35,088 bases of DNA from Bacillus sp. CGMCC 1.16541 (GCF_003184905.1 NZ_KZ821211.1:232-35319); one strand, 5' to 3'; counted from the first letter of the stretch, positions 26,247 to 35,046 are shown. Notes: a model not told the origin generated them from the letters alone. A program made the numbers and translations.

Positions 26247-26275
26247 AAGTTGCTCCATAAAGAGCAACTTTTTTA
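26247..26275 (+). terminator. Terminator after ndoA
   Basis: A perfect 9-bp stem AAGTTGCTC/GAGCAACTT (26247-26255, 26262-26270) followed by TTTTTT. Confidence 0.88.
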
Positions 26276-26277
26276 AT

Positions 26278-26305
26278 TTGACTAAAAATAACATGTATAT
26301 ATATA
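26278..26305 (+). promoter_or_regulatory. SigA promoter of rsbR operon
   Basis: TTGACT (26278-26283), 16-bp spacer, TATATA (26300-26305). It directly follows the ndoA terminator and would drive rsbR to rsbX. Confidence 0.55.
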
Positions 26306-26383
26306 GTGAGAGAAGAATGTTATTAGCGTCTTGAATAATAGAAAACCCGATCGGTTCTTTAAAGGAATTATGAGGAGGACGTT

Positions 26384-27232
26384 ATGAACGAACAATTAAT
26401 TAAATATATTCAAAATCATAAGTTAGATATTTTAAATAACTGGTTAGAGGTTATGAGAACGAGTGAAACAGAGCGAATTCAAAACATCGTCTCTGAAAGT
26501 CTATACGTAAATGTAAGTTCAGACTTTGTCGATACAATCTTATCTAGTATATCTAATGATAAGGATTCAGCTCTTTTTGTTGAGAGGTTAGATGATGTCA
26601 TTGAAAAAGTAGTGAGACTGGGTTGGCCGTTAACGTATTTAACTCAAGGTGTTCGTAATATTGGACAAGTTGTTTTTGAAGGTTTCGTGAGCGAATCTTC
26701 TTCCCGTAATGATAAAGTGGAAACAGAGCTACTGTACGAGTTTGATGGTTGGTTAGGCCCTATTTATAACCAAGTAGTTGAAAAGTACGGGAACTCGTGG
26801 GAGAACACAATTATGCTTCAGAGAGTAGCGCTTCAAGAATTATCAGCTCCTCTTATTCCAGTGTTCGATAAAATTACAGTTATGCCTTTAGTAGGTACGA
26901 TTGATACAGATCGTGCAAAGAAAATTATGGAAAATCTACTACAGGGTGTAGTCAAACACAGGTCCGAAGTAGTGTTAATTGATATTACGGGTGTGCCAGT
27001 AGTGGATACAATGGTCGCGCATCATATTATTCAAGCTGCTGAAGCGGTTCGACTAGTTGGAGCAAAGTGCTTACTAGTGGGAATCCGACCGGAGATTGCT
27101 CAAACGATTGTTAACTTAGGAATTGACCTGAATCAAATTATTACAAAAAATTCTCTTAAAAAAGGAATTGAAAAAGCGTTAGAAATAACCAATCGTAAAA
27201 TTGTACATGCAGAATCGGAGGAATCACTGTGA
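26384..27232 (+). CDS. rsbRA: Stressosome co-antagonist RsbR
   Basis: Scaffold and sensor of the 1.8-MDa stressosome that releases RsbT under environmental stress. The 282-residue protein has an N-terminal globin-like domain (about 1-135) and a C-terminal STAS domain (about 160-275). The two phosphorylatable threonines correspond to Thr172 (LVGTID) and Thr209 (VVDTMVA). AGGAGGACGTT precedes the ATG. Its stop overlaps the rsbS start by 4 bases (GTGA). It is the first gene of the eight-gene operon. Confidence 0.95.
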   Translation: MNEQLIKYIQNHKLDILNNWLEVMRTSETERIQNIVSESLYVNVSSDFVDTILSSISNDKDSALFVERLDDVIEKVVRLGWPLTYLTQGVRNIGQVVFEGFVSESSSRNDKVETELLYEFDGWLGPIYNQVVEKYGNSWENTIMLQRVALQELSAPLIPVFDKITVMPLVGTIDTDRAKKIMENLLQGVVKHRSEVVLIDITGVPVVDTMVAHHIIQAAEAVRLVGAKCLLVGIRPEIAQTIVNLGIDLNQIITKNSLKKGIEKALEITNRKIVHAESEESL

Positions 27233-27585
27233 GGATACCTATTTTAAAGCTATATGATTATTTATTAGTTTCAATTCAGTGGGAACTAGACGATCAAACA
27301 GCTATTCAATTTCAAGAGGATTTATTGAGTAAAATTCATCAAACAGGCGCAAAAGGAGTTGTCATTGATTTAACATCAATTGATATGATTGATTCCTTTA
27401 TTGCGAAGGTATTAGGTGATGTTGTGAGTATGTCTAATTTGATGGGGGCAAAAGTGGTTTTAACAGGTATACAACCTGCTGTTGCCATTACATTGGTTGA
27501 ATTAGGTATTGGGTTAAACGATGTTCTAACTGCACTGGACTTGGAAAAAGGGCTAGAAAAACTCCAATCGGAATTGGGGGAGTAG
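27229..27585 (+). CDS. rsbS: Stressosome antagonist RsbS
   Basis: STAS-domain scaffold that holds the RsbT kinase in the stressosome. The 118-residue protein has the phosphorylation Ser56 in [10 protein letters not shown]. It begins with GTG, overlapping the rsbR stop. ATCGGAGGAA before it is the ribosome site. rsbT starts 3 bases after its stop. Confidence 0.95.
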   Translation: MRIPILKLYDYLLVSIQWELDDQTAIQFQEDLLSKIHQTGAKGVVIDLTSIDMIDSFIAKVLGDVVSMSNLMGAKVVLTGIQPAVAITLVELGIGLNDVLTALDLEKGLEKLQSELGE

Positions 27586-27588
27586 CAA

Positions 27589-27990
27589 ATGGAATTCCAA
27601 TCCTGTGTCAAGATTGTAACAGAATGGGACATCGTTGCTGCTAGACAGCTAGGTAGAAATGTCTCAAAAGAGTTGGGGTTTGGAACAGTGGACCAAGCTC
27701 GTATTACAACGGCTATTTCAGAGCTAGCAAGAAATATTTATTTATATGCTGGCAAGGGTGAAATATGCATTGAAAAGCTACATCGTTTAGGAAAAAAAGG
27801 ACTTATTGTGATCGCTTCTGATAAAGGGCCAGGAATTTCAGATATTCGTAAAGTTATGGAAGATGGCTACTCTACATCAGGAGGTTTAGGTGCCGGTCTT
27901 CCCGGAGTTAAGCGTCTCATGGATGAGTTTGATATTGAATCTTCCGTAGGAGAGGGTACAGAAATTAAGGCGATTAAATGGCTCCGCTAG
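27589..27990 (+). CDS. rsbT: Serine/threonine kinase RsbT
   Basis: Switch kinase that phosphorylates RsbR and RsbS, then leaves the stressosome to activate RsbU. The 133-residue protein is a GHKL ATPase with the N box ELARN (45-49) and G1 box DKGPGI. GGGGGAGTAGCAA precedes the ATG. Confidence 0.96.
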   Translation: MEFQSCVKIVTEWDIVAARQLGRNVSKELGFGTVDQARITTAISELARNIYLYAGKGEICIEKLHRLGKKGLIVIASDKGPGISDIRKVMEDGYSTSGGLGAGLPGVKRLMDEFDIESSVGEGTEIKAIKWLR

Positions 27991-28003
27991 GAGGAAATAG
28001 ACT

Positions 28004-29014
28004 ATGGATTTTCATAGAGAGATGAAAGATTTATACAAGGACATTTTGGCGAATTACATTCAAACCCAAAATGAACAGATTTTATATCAAGGTCAAAAAC
28101 TTAGTCGAAAATCTCTTGAAAATGAAATATCTCCAGAGGATATTGTGAGTATTCATAAAGAAGTCATTGAGGAGATTTATCCAACTATTCCAGATAAAGT
28201 ACTACATTCAATGGACTTTCTACTTGAAGTGATGATTAGCTACGGATTAGCATATCGAGAACATCAAAATTTAAAAAATAGACAACGTCAATTGAAATCA
28301 GAAATTGAAGTCGCAGCTAACGTACAGCAGAATCTGTTGAGTACGTATATTCCTGATATTCCTTCTTTAGATATTGGGGCAATTAGTGTTCCTGCTAATC
28401 AAATGAATGGAGATTATCATCATTTTGTAAAAGATGAAAATGGAATGATTAGTATAGCTGTTGCTGATGTGATCGGTAAAGGTATTCCCGCTGCTATGTG
28501 CATGTCTATGATTAAGTATGCAATGGATAGTTTACCAGAGTCTCGGAAGAATCCAAGTTATGTATTAGAAAACTTAAACACAATTGTTGAGCAAAACGTC
28601 GACCCGAGTATGTTTATTACCATGTTTTATGGAAGTTATGACCCAATTGAGAACTCATTTATTTATGCATCAGCTGGCCACGAACCAGGCTTTTATTATC
28701 ATGCAGAACAAGATGAGTTTGACGACTTGGAAGCCAAAGGTTTAGTACTTGGAGTAGATCGTCATATTAAGTATACCCAATATGAAACGCAATTAAAAAA
28801 AGGTGACATGATTATTCTTTTAACTGATGGAGTAACCGAATGTCGAAGAGAAGATGAGTTTATTGAAAGATTGGACATCATAAATTTAATTAGGTCATAT
28901 ATGCACTTATCTGCTCAAGAAATGGTGGATTCCGTTTATAAAGAATTAGAAAAACTCCAAGGTTTCCAGTTAAGAGATGATTTTACATTGATTATTTTAA
29001 AGAGATTAGTTTAA
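28004..29014 (+). CDS. rsbU: Phosphatase RsbU
   Basis: PP2C-type phosphatase that dephosphorylates RsbV~P once bound by RsbT. The 336-residue protein has an N-terminal RsbT-binding helical domain (about 1-85), a coiled linker rich in Gln/Lys/Glu (about 90-108) and a SpoIIE/PP2C domain with VADVIGKGIPAAM and ILLTDGVTE. AGGAGG precedes the ATG. Its last codon and stop (GTT TAA) form the -35 box of the SigB promoter that drives rsbV. Confidence 0.96.
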   Translation: MDFHREMKDLYKDILANYIQTQNEQILYQGQKLSRKSLENEISPEDIVSIHKEVIEEIYPTIPDKVLHSMDFLLEVMISYGLAYREHQNLKNRQRQLKSEIEVAANVQQNLLSTYIPDIPSLDIGAISVPANQMNGDYHHFVKDENGMISIAVADVIGKGIPAAMCMSMIKYAMDSLPESRKNPSYVLENLNTIVEQNVDPSMFITMFYGSYDPIENSFIYASAGHEPGFYYHAEQDEFDDLEAKGLVLGVDRHIKYTQYETQLKKGDMIILLTDGVTECRREDEFIERLDIINLIRSYMHLSAQEMVDSVYKELEKLQGFQLRDDFTLIILKRLV

Positions 29015-29033
29015 ATATCTGTTGTAAGGGTAT
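29009..29033 (+). promoter_or_regulatory. SigB promoter of rsbV-rsbW-sigB-rsbX
   Basis: GTTTAA (29009-29014), 13-bp spacer, GGGTAT (29028-29033): a full match to the SigB consensus. The transcript would begin just upstream of rsbV and give positive feedback, as in B. subtilis. Confidence 0.92.
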
Positions 29034-29071
29034 GTAATGAATAGTAGAACATTATAGGGGGATCTAGATCA

Positions 29072-29404
29072 ATGAATTTGACGATTGATGTAAAAGAGAG
29101 TGGCCAAGAGTATCAAATTACATTGGCTGGTGAAATAGATGCATATACGGCTCCAAACTTAAAAGAGAAGTTTATTGAAATAGCAGAAAAGAAAAATGTC
29201 TATATTACTGTTGATTTGACAAACGTTTCTTATATGGATAGTACGGGTCTTGGCGTGTTCATTGCGTTATTAAAAGCAATGAAGAAAAATGAAGGGACAT
29301 TGAAATTTGTTGGTGTATCTGAACGCTTAAAACGTCTATTTGATATTACAGGATTAACTGATATTTTAAATGTAAATTCTCAAGTAGAGGGTGGCGTAAA
29401 ATGA
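29072..29404 (+). CDS. rsbV: Anti-anti-sigma factor RsbV
   Basis: STAS-domain protein that, when unphosphorylated, pulls RsbW off SigB. The 110-residue protein has the phosphorylation site Ser57 in the MDSTGLG motif. GGGGGAT is the ribosome site, 10 bases before the ATG. Overlaps rsbW by 4 bases (ATGA). Confidence 0.97.
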   Translation: MNLTIDVKESGQEYQITLAGEIDAYTAPNLKEKFIEIAEKKNVYITVDLTNVSYMDSTGLGVFIALLKAMKKNEGTLKFVGVSERLKRLFDITGLTDILNVNSQVEGGVK

Positions 29405-29886
29405 AACAACCTTATGACTTCGTTGAAATGAAAATTCCAGCTAAACCAGACTATGTTGCGATTGTAAGACTTACGTTATCTGGTGTTGCCAACCGAATGG
29501 GCTTTTCTTATGATGAAATCGAAGATATAAAGATTGCTATTAGTGAAGCTTGTACAAATGCTGTTCAACATGCTTACACATCAGAGGCTAAAGGTGAAGT
29601 GACAGTAGGTTTTGGGTTGTTTGATGATCGTCTAGAGATTATGGTTGTAGATAAAGGTGAAAGCTTTGATTTAGAAGCATTAAAGAAAGAAATCGGTCCA
29701 TATGAATCATCTAAAGAGGTAGAGTTCTTACCTGAAGGTGGACTTGGCCTTTATTTAATCAGTACTTTAATGGATGATGTGAAAATGGTTAACTCACAAG
29801 GTGTAACAGTTATGATGACAAAGTATTTGCAAAGAGAGCAGGTGGAGAGTGATGAAAACCCAGTCTCAACCTATGAAGTTAACTAA
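29401..29886 (+). CDS. rsbW: Anti-sigma-B factor / kinase RsbW
   Basis: GHKL kinase that binds SigB or phosphorylates RsbV. The 161-residue protein has the N box EACTNAVQHAY (49-59) and the glycine-rich lid EGGLGLYLI. The start overlaps the rsbV stop. The end overlaps sigB by 35 bases, so translation of the partners is coupled. Confidence 0.97.
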   Translation: MKQPYDFVEMKIPAKPDYVAIVRLTLSGVANRMGFSYDEIEDIKIAISEACTNAVQHAYTSEAKGEVTVGFGLFDDRLEIMVVDKGESFDLEALKKEIGPYESSKEVEFLPEGGLGLYLISTLMDDVKMVNSQGVTVMMTKYLQREQVESDENPVSTYEVN

Positions 29887-30646
29887 AGAAGATGTAGAGC
29901 AACTCATAGAGCGTTGTCAGCAATCACAAGATGAGGATGCTCAAAGTCAGCTAGTTTTACACTACAAAAATCTTGTAGAATCAATTGCTCGCCGTTACTC
30001 AAAGGGACGAGATCTTCATGAAGATATTGCTCAAGTTGGAATGTTAGGTTTATTAGGAGCTATTAAAAGGTATGATTCATCTTTTGGCAGAACATTTGAA
30101 TCATTTGCTGTTCCAACGATCATTGGAGAGATCAAACGTTTCCTGCGTGATAAAACATGGAGTGTGCATGTGCCTCGCCGCATAAAAGAGTTAGGGCCCA
30201 AGATAAAGGCTGCTGTAGAAGAGTTAACAACAAATTTACAGCGCTCACCTCAAGTGAGAGAGATTGCTGAGTATCTGGAAGTGACAGAAGAAGAAGTATT
30301 AGAAACAATGGAGATGGGGCAGAGTTATCAAGCTCTTTCAGTTGACCATTCAATCGAAGCAGATTCAGATGGCGGAACAGTGACGATCTTAGATTTAGTT
30401 GGAGAAAAAGAGCAGGGTTACGAAAAGACTGATCAAAGGCTAGTGCTAGAAAAAATCCTTCATGTATTAAATGAACGAGAAAAAGAGATTATTCGCTGCA
30501 CGTTTATTGAAAACTTAAGCCAAAAAGATACAGGTGAAAAGCTAGGTATTTCTCAAATGCATGTATCTAGGCTGCAAAGAAGAGCGCTAGAAAAATTGAG
30601 AAATGCTGCAAGGGCAGACACGGATCATATGGAGTGTAAAATTTGA
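29852..30646 (+). CDS. sigB: General stress sigma factor SigB
   Basis: Directs the general stress regulon. The 264-residue protein has region 2 (HEDIAQVGMLGLLGAIKRYD, then EIKRFLRDKTWSVHVPRR) and the region 4 helix-turn-helix (LSQKDTGEKLGISQMHVSRLQ). ATG 29852 is preferred to the preceding in-frame GTG 29849, with AGGTGGAG just upstream. A third candidate, ATG 29873, lacks a ribosome site. It is nested in the end of rsbW and overlaps the rsbX start by 4 bases (TTGA). Confidence 0.96.
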   Translation: MKTQSQPMKLTKEDVEQLIERCQQSQDEDAQSQLVLHYKNLVESIARRYSKGRDLHEDIAQVGMLGLLGAIKRYDSSFGRTFESFAVPTIIGEIKRFLRDKTWSVHVPRRIKELGPKIKAAVEELTTNLQRSPQVREIAEYLEVTEEEVLETMEMGQSYQALSVDHSIEADSDGGTVTILDLVGEKEQGYEKTDQRLVLEKILHVLNEREKEIIRCTFIENLSQKDTGEKLGISQMHVSRLQRRALEKLRNAARADTDHMECKI

Positions 30647-31245
30647 CTTCTGAACAGCAGTGTAACAGTGTGAAATTAGAAGTTTATCAAGCGGCAAAAA
30701 AAGGAAACCATTATTGTGGAGACAGTTACTATGTAAAAGAAACAGAGGACTATTTTTTATGTGTAATGGCCGATGGGTTAGGTAGTGGTGAATATGCTAT
30801 GAAAGCATCATCTGCGATTACAAATGTCGTCTCGCTATATCCTCATGCAGATGTAGAAGAACTGATGAGACGGTGCAATGATGCAACAAAGAACACTCGT
30901 GGTGCTGCTGTTGCAGTATTGAAATTTTATAAAAAGACGTTTCAGTTTGTTTATAGTAACATAGGGAACATTCGTTTTTATCTTTATTCTCCGGATGGTA
31001 AGTTAACATATCCTTTACCTATAAAAGGATTTCTATCTGGGAAAATACAAAGGTTTCGTACACAAGTGTTTTCATTTGAACCTGGTTCGCGCTTTTTAAT
31101 TCACACAGATGGCTTAAATTTAAGAGAAATTAAATCAGTTTTTTCAAAGACGAGTAAAATCCAACAAATGTCTACAGAGTTGCAAAGTAAAATCATTTCC
31201 AATGATGATGATATTACGTACGTTATTGGTCATATAACAGTATAA
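30643..31245 (+). CDS. rsbX: Negative-regulator phosphatase RsbX
   Basis: PP2C-like phosphatase that dephosphorylates RsbS and RsbR to reset the stressosome. The 200-residue protein has the metal-site motifs GDSYYV and MADGLGSGEYA, and HTDGLN. It begins with TTG overlapping the sigB stop, with GGAGTG about 7 bases before. Terminator follows; end of the operon. Confidence 0.94.
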   Translation: MTSEQQCNSVKLEVYQAAKKGNHYCGDSYYVKETEDYFLCVMADGLGSGEYAMKASSAITNVVSLYPHADVEELMRRCNDATKNTRGAAVAVLKFYKKTFQFVYSNIGNIRFYLYSPDGKLTYPLPIKGFLSGKIQRFRTQVFSFEPGSRFLIHTDGLNLREIKSVFSKTSKIQQMSTELQSKIISNDDDITYVIGHITV

Positions 31246-31256
31246 GTTATCTTCCT

Positions 31257-31290
31257 AACTCACATGTGCTATCGCATGTGAGTTTTGTTA
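31257..31290 (+). terminator. Terminator after rsbX
   Basis: AACTCACATG/CATGTGAGTT stem (31257-31266, 31275-31284) followed by TTGTTA; the T tract is short. Confidence 0.75.
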
Positions 31291-31331
31291 CAATTAGGAG
31301 AAAGCTTTCATACTAGTGAGGAGGAGTTTGC

Positions 31332-33506
31332 TTGACAATCGTTAAAGAGAAAGAGGATTTTTTTATTAAATCTGTTTCCTCAGAAACAAACATTTCATAT
31401 AAGCAGGTTCAAAGTGTTATTTCTTTAATAGAAGAAGGTAATACTGTGCCATTTATCGCAAGGTACCGAAAAGAAAAAACAGGTGCATTAGATGAAGTGC
31501 AAATTAGGCAAATTCTAGACTCTTGGACATACCTTGTAAATTTACATACACGAAAAGAAGAAGTTATTCGTTTAATTGATGAGCAAGGGAAGTTAACGGA
31601 TTCACTTGCTTCACAAATTAAGAAAGCGACCAAGCTTCAAGAAGTTGAAGACTTATATCGACCGTATAAACAAAAGCGTCGAACAAGGGCCACTATTGCT
31701 AAAGAAAAAGGGTTAGAGCCATTTGCCGAGTGGATGATGACATTTCCTAGCCAGTCCATACATACAAAAGCACGAGAATACGTCTCAACTGAAAATGATG
31801 TTTCAACCACAGAAGATGCAATAAACGGAGCTATGGATATTATTGCTGAGCAAATCTCCGATAATCCAACGTATCGTAAGTGGATTAGAAGTAAGACATT
31901 TCAGCAGGGTCTCATTCAATCGGCATTAAAAGATGAACAGAAGGACGAAAAAAAAGTATATGAAATGTACTACGAGTACAAGGAATCAGCTTCTAAAATT
32001 GTGCCTCATCGTATACTAGCGATGAATCGCGGAGAAAAAGATGGTGTATTAAAAGTAACCATTCAATCATCTGTGGAACAAATAACAGATTATCTGTACA
32101 AACAAGTTATCTCGAACCATAAATCAGATGTCACAGAATATGTGAAAATGTCGATTGAAGATGCTTATAAGCGTTTAATTGAACCTTCAATTGAACGTGA
32201 AGTTCGAAAAGAATTAACAGAAAAGGCAGAAGAGAGAGCCATTCATATCTTCTCTGAAAACTTACGCAAACTTCTGTTGCAACCGCCGTTAAAAGGTAAG
32301 GTTGTGTTAGGTGTAGATCCAGCATACCGTACAGGTTGTAAACTAGTTGTTGTAGATGAAACGGGTAAGGTATTAAAAATCGATGTGATTTACCCACATG
32401 CACCCGCAAACAAACGTAATGAAGCCGAGCAAAAGTTAATGAGTATGCTTCGTGAATTTAAAGTTGAGATGGTGGCCATAGGGAACGGGACAGCTTCTCG
32501 TGAAACAGAGCAGCTCATTGCTGACTTGCTTCGCAAAGTAGATCAAAACATTTACTATTTAATTGTTAACGAAGCGGGGGCTAGCGTCTATTCTGCATCA
32601 GAGCTTGCACGAGAGGAGTTTCCACATTTACAAGTTGAAGAAAGAAGTGCGGTATCTATTGCAAGACGACTTCAAGATCCGCTAGCTGAGTTAGTTAAAA
32701 TTGATCCAAAATCAGTAGGCGTTGGTCAGTATCAACATGATGTATCTCAAAAGCAACTAAATGACTCTCTTTCGTTTGTTGTAGAAACCGTTGTAAACCA
32801 AGTGGGTGTAAATGTTAACACTGCCTCCGCTTCATTATTGCAATATGTAGCCGGATTAAACAAAACGGTTGCTCAAAATATGGTGAAGTACCGCGAGGAA
32901 AATGGGAAAATTGTGGACCGAAAGCAATTAAAGAAAATCCCTAGGTTAGGTGCTAAGACGTATGAACAGTGTATCGGCTTTTTACGGATTGTTGATGGAA
33001 AAGAGCCGCTCGATCAAACGAGTATTCATCCTGAAAATTATAAAAACGTTGAAAAACTACTTACTCAGCTTGGTTTTTCAACTAAAGACCTCGGTTCAAG
33101 CGAATTAAAAGAAAAGCTTAGTCATTTGAACTTGCTAGAGTTATCAGAGGAACTAGGTATTGGTGAGTTAACACTTAGAGATATCATCGATGCCCTTGTA
33201 CGCCCTGGACGTGATCCTCGTGATGAGCTGCCAAAGCCGTTGTTACGAACAGATGTTTTACAGTTAGAGGATTTGTCAACTGGCATGCAATTAGAAGGTA
33301 CGGTTAGAAACGTTGTAGATTTTGGTGCATTTGTTGATATAGGTGTGAAGCAAGATGGGCTTGTTCATATTTCGAAGCTAAGTAAAAAGTACGTTAGCCA
33401 TCCACTAGATATTGTATCGGTGGGTGATCTTGTTACAGTATGGATTGAAGATGTTAACATGACCAAAGGAAGAGTATCGTTAACTATGCTTTCTCCATCT
33501 ACATGA
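31332..33506 (+). CDS. tex: RNA-binding protein Tex (YdcI)
   Basis: A 724-residue protein of the Tex family, which binds nucleic acid and affects transcription; the precise role is unclear. Domain order: Tex N-terminal helices (about 1-200), a YqgF/RNase H-like domain from about 320 with GVDPAYRTGCKLVVVDE, helix-hairpin-helix repeats (about 485-560, NVNTASASLLQYVAGL), and a C-terminal S1 domain (about 645-720, GMQLEGTVRNVVDFGAFVDIG). It starts with TTG, with AGGAGGAG 5 bases before. It lies where tex/ydcI lies in B. subtilis, after rsbX. Confidence 0.95.
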   Translation: MTIVKEKEDFFIKSVSSETNISYKQVQSVISLIEEGNTVPFIARYRKEKTGALDEVQIRQILDSWTYLVNLHTRKEEVIRLIDEQGKLTDSLASQIKKATKLQEVEDLYRPYKQKRRTRATIAKEKGLEPFAEWMMTFPSQSIHTKAREYVSTENDVSTTEDAINGAMDIIAEQISDNPTYRKWIRSKTFQQGLIQSALKDEQKDEKKVYEMYYEYKESASKIVPHRILAMNRGEKDGVLKVTIQSSVEQITDYLYKQVISNHKSDVTEYVKMSIEDAYKRLIEPSIEREVRKELTEKAEERAIHIFSENLRKLLLQPPLKGKVVLGVDPAYRTGCKLVVVDETGKVLKIDVIYPHAPANKRNEAEQKLMSMLREFKVEMVAIGNGTASRETEQLIADLLRKVDQNIYYLIVNEAGASVYSASELAREEFPHLQVEERSAVSIARRLQDPLAELVKIDPKSVGVGQYQHDVSQKQLNDSLSFVVETVVNQVGVNVNTASASLLQYVAGLNKTVAQNMVKYREENGKIVDRKQLKKIPRLGAKTYEQCIGFLRIVDGKEPLDQTSIHPENYKNVEKLLTQLGFSTKDLGSSELKEKLSHLNLLELSEELGIGELTLRDIIDALVRPGRDPRDELPKPLLRTDVLQLEDLSTGMQLEGTVRNVVDFGAFVDIGVKQDGLVHISKLSKKYVSHPLDIVSVGDLVTVWIEDVNMTKGRVSLTMLSPST

Positions 33507-33511
33507 AAATA

Positions 33512-33547
33512 AAAAGTACTGCTCTTTTAGGAGCAGTGCTTTTTTCG
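33512..33547 (+). terminator. Terminator after tex
   Basis: The 11-bp stem (AAGTACTGCTC near 33514-33524, partner 33531-33541) is followed by TTTTTT. It overlaps the last codons of the convergent cmpA gene. Confidence 0.85.
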
Positions 33548-33640
33548 ATAAAAAAACCAACATTGATTGAGTAGTTTAATTTGAGACCGATCCTTTTTAT
33601 AATAAGCTCTTTGCATTTGTCTTTGTAGCCAAGTAGGCAT
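33527..33640 (-). CDS. cmpA: Cortex morphogenetic protein CmpA
   Basis: A 37-residue sporulation protein (MPTWLQRQMQ...YRKKHCS). Its C-terminus (QIKLLNQCWFFYRKKHCS) closely matches CmpA of B. subtilis, a small protein that helps degrade the coat scaffold SpoIVA in spores whose envelope is not properly assembled. The frame stays open upstream of the ATG at 33638-33640, but this ATG gives the standard 37-residue length and has a GAGGTGG ribosome site about 8 bases before it. Convergent with tex. Confidence 0.94.
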   Translation of the reverse strand: MPTWLQRQMQRAYYKKDRSQIKLLNQCWFFYRKKHCS

Positions 33641-33810
33641 GAGAGCACCACCTCTTCTGAGAAATCTTAGTTGAATGATATAGAGAGAGTTATCGTAAGT
33701 AAAAAACACGTCATTGATAAACATTGTAGTATAGAATATATGCAAGAGCCTTGTACGTGGTGCACCTGTGTGGCTAGGTTACCATTATAAAAAGATAAAG
33801 GAGTGCCAAG

Positions 33811-34269
33811 ATGGACAATCAACAACTTCAAGTGTTAGTGGAAAAAATATCGCTTACTTCTTTCAAGAAAGTCTTTGCTCATACAGCGTCGTTTAATCCG
33901 CGCTTACGAACAACAGGAGGAAGGTACTTACTACATACTCACAACATTGAAATTAATCCTAAGTATTATAATGAGCATGGGATTGAAGAGGTAAAGAGGA
34001 TCATTAAGCATGAGCTTTGTCATTATCACCTTCACCTAGAGGGGAAAGGTTATAAGCATAGGGATAAAGATTTCAAAGACTTAATGAGTGCAGTAGGGGC
34101 ACCAAGATTTTGTCAGCCTCTTTTATCAAGTAAAAAATATTCAAATGGAAAGCGATACATGTATCAATGCCTGCGGTGTGGTCAAAGATATGATAGACAT
34201 CGAAAAGTAGATACGGCTAAGTATGTTTGTGGAAGGTGTAAAGGTAAGTTAAAAAAAGTATCTGAATGA
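33811..34269 (+). CDS. ydcK: SprT-like metalloprotease (YdcK)
   Basis: A 152-residue SprT-family protein. It has the zinc-binding active-site motif HELCH (67-71). A C-terminal zinc ribbon is formed by Cys120, Cys123, Cys140 and Cys143. Relatives of this fold include DNA-protein crosslink proteases, but the bacterial YdcK function is not established. AAGGAG lies 7 bases before the ATG. It is the last protein gene before the second tRNA cluster. Confidence 0.92.
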   Translation: MDNQQLQVLVEKISLTSFKKVFAHTASFNPRLRTTGGRYLLHTHNIEINPKYYNEHGIEEVKRIIKHELCHYHLHLEGKGYKHRDKDFKDLMSAVGAPRFCQPLLSSKKYSNGKRYMYQCLRCGQRYDRHRKVDTAKYVCGRCKGKLKKVSE

Positions 34270-34271
34270 TG

Positions 34272-34330
34272 TTGACTCTGCTATTTTGAATATGATATAT
34301 TAATTAAGCCGTCGCAAGAGTGACGATTTG
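34272..34330 (+). promoter_or_regulatory. Possible upstream promoter and weak hairpin
   Basis: TTGACT (34272-34277) and TATATT (34296-34301) are 18 bp apart. A short hairpin (CGTCG/TGACG, near 34309-34324) lies downstream. It could be a first of two tandem promoters for the tRNA operon, or the end of the ydcK transcript. Weak call. Confidence 0.3.
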
Positions 34331-34360
34331 TTAAAAAAGGGTGTTGACAACCTTTTTTAA
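34331..34360 (+). promoter_or_regulatory. 10-bp inverted repeat around tRNA promoter -35
   Basis: TTAAAAAAGG (34331-34340) and CCTTTTTTAA (34351-34360) form a perfect inverted repeat with a 10-base loop that contains the -35 box TTGACA. Confidence 0.5.
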
Positions 34361-34372
34361 AAATAGTATCAT
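34344..34372 (+). promoter_or_regulatory. Promoter of second tRNA cluster
   Basis: A consensus TTGACA (34344-34349), 17-bp spacer, TATCAT (34367-34372), 23 bp before tRNA-Asn. Confidence 0.88.
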
Positions 34373-34395
34373 AATAAAAGTCTTATATGAAACAT

Positions 34396-34470
34396 TCCAC
34401 AGTAGCTCAGTGGTAGAGCAATCGGCTGTTAACCGATCGGTCGTAGGTTCGAGTCCTACCTGTGGAGCCA
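34396..34470 (+). tRNA. tRNA-Asn (GTT)
   Basis: Identical to the gene at 179-253, CCA encoded. Confidence 0.98.
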
Positions 34471-34476
34471 TTATAT

Positions 34477-34567
34477 GGGGAAGTACTCAAGTGGCTGAAG
34501 AGGCGCCCCTGCTAAGGGTGTAGGTCGCGTAAGCGGCGCGAGGGTTCAAATCCCTCCTTCTCCGCCA
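34477..34567 (+). tRNA. tRNA-Ser (GCT)
   Basis: A 91-base class II tRNA with a long variable arm, anticodon GCT (34511-34513), discriminator G, CCA encoded. The acceptor arm GGGGAAG/CTTCTCC has a G-U pair at position 3-70, where B. subtilis has A-U. Confidence 0.97.
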
Positions 34568-34579
34568 TCATATTATGAT

Positions 34580-34651
34580 GGCCCGTTGGTCAAGCGGTTA
34601 AGACACCGCCCTTTCACGGCGGTAACACGGGTTCGAATCCCGTACGGGTCA
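34580..34651 (+). tRNA. tRNA-Glu (TTC), no encoded CCA
   Basis: Same body as 258-329, but the discriminator A is followed by TACC rather than CCA. Confidence 0.97.
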
Positions 34652-34700
34652 TACCTTTTATTCATGTTGATGACATGGATAATTTTTTTCTAAAAAATGT

Positions 34701-34776
34701 GGAGGATTAGCTCAGCTGGGAGAGCACCTGCCTTACAAGCAGGGGGTCGGCGGTTCGATCCCGTCATCCTCCACCA
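34701..34776 (+). tRNA. tRNA-Val (TAC)
   Basis: Identical to 341-416, CCA encoded. Confidence 0.98.
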
Positions 34777-34785
34777 TATAAAGCT

Positions 34786-34861
34786 GGTCCCGTGGTGTAG
34801 CGGTTAACATGCCTGCCTGTCACGCAGGAGATCGCGGGTTCGATTCCCGTCGGGACCGCCA
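34786..34861 (+). tRNA. tRNA-Asp (GTC)
   Basis: Acceptor arms GGTCCCG/CGGGACC, anticodon GTC (34819-34821), CCA encoded. Confidence 0.98.
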
Positions 34862-34889
34862 TTTACGACAGCTTTAAATTAGACAAAAT

Positions 34890-34964
34890 TGGGCTATAGC
34901 CAAGCGGTAAGGCAACGGACTTTGACTCCGTCATGCGTTGGTTCGAATCCAGCTAGCCCAGCCA
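34890..34964 (+). tRNA. tRNA-Gln (TTG)
   Basis: Same as 679-753, CCA encoded. The spacer to the next tRNA is one base longer than in the first cluster. Confidence 0.97.
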
Positions 34965-34970
34965 TATTTA

Positions 34971-35046
34971 GAGCCATTAGCTCAGTTGGTAGAGCATCTG
35001 ACTTTTAATCAGAGGGTCGAAGGTTCGAGTCCTTCATGGCTCACCA
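34971..35046 (+). tRNA. tRNA-Lys (TTT)
   Basis: Same body as 759-831, here with CCA encoded. Confidence 0.97.

Noticed and set aside
33527-33745. A 72-codon version of cmpA with an N-terminal extension
   Set aside because: The extension has no similarity to the family. The internal ATG at 33640 gives the conserved 37-residue protein and has a good ribosome site.
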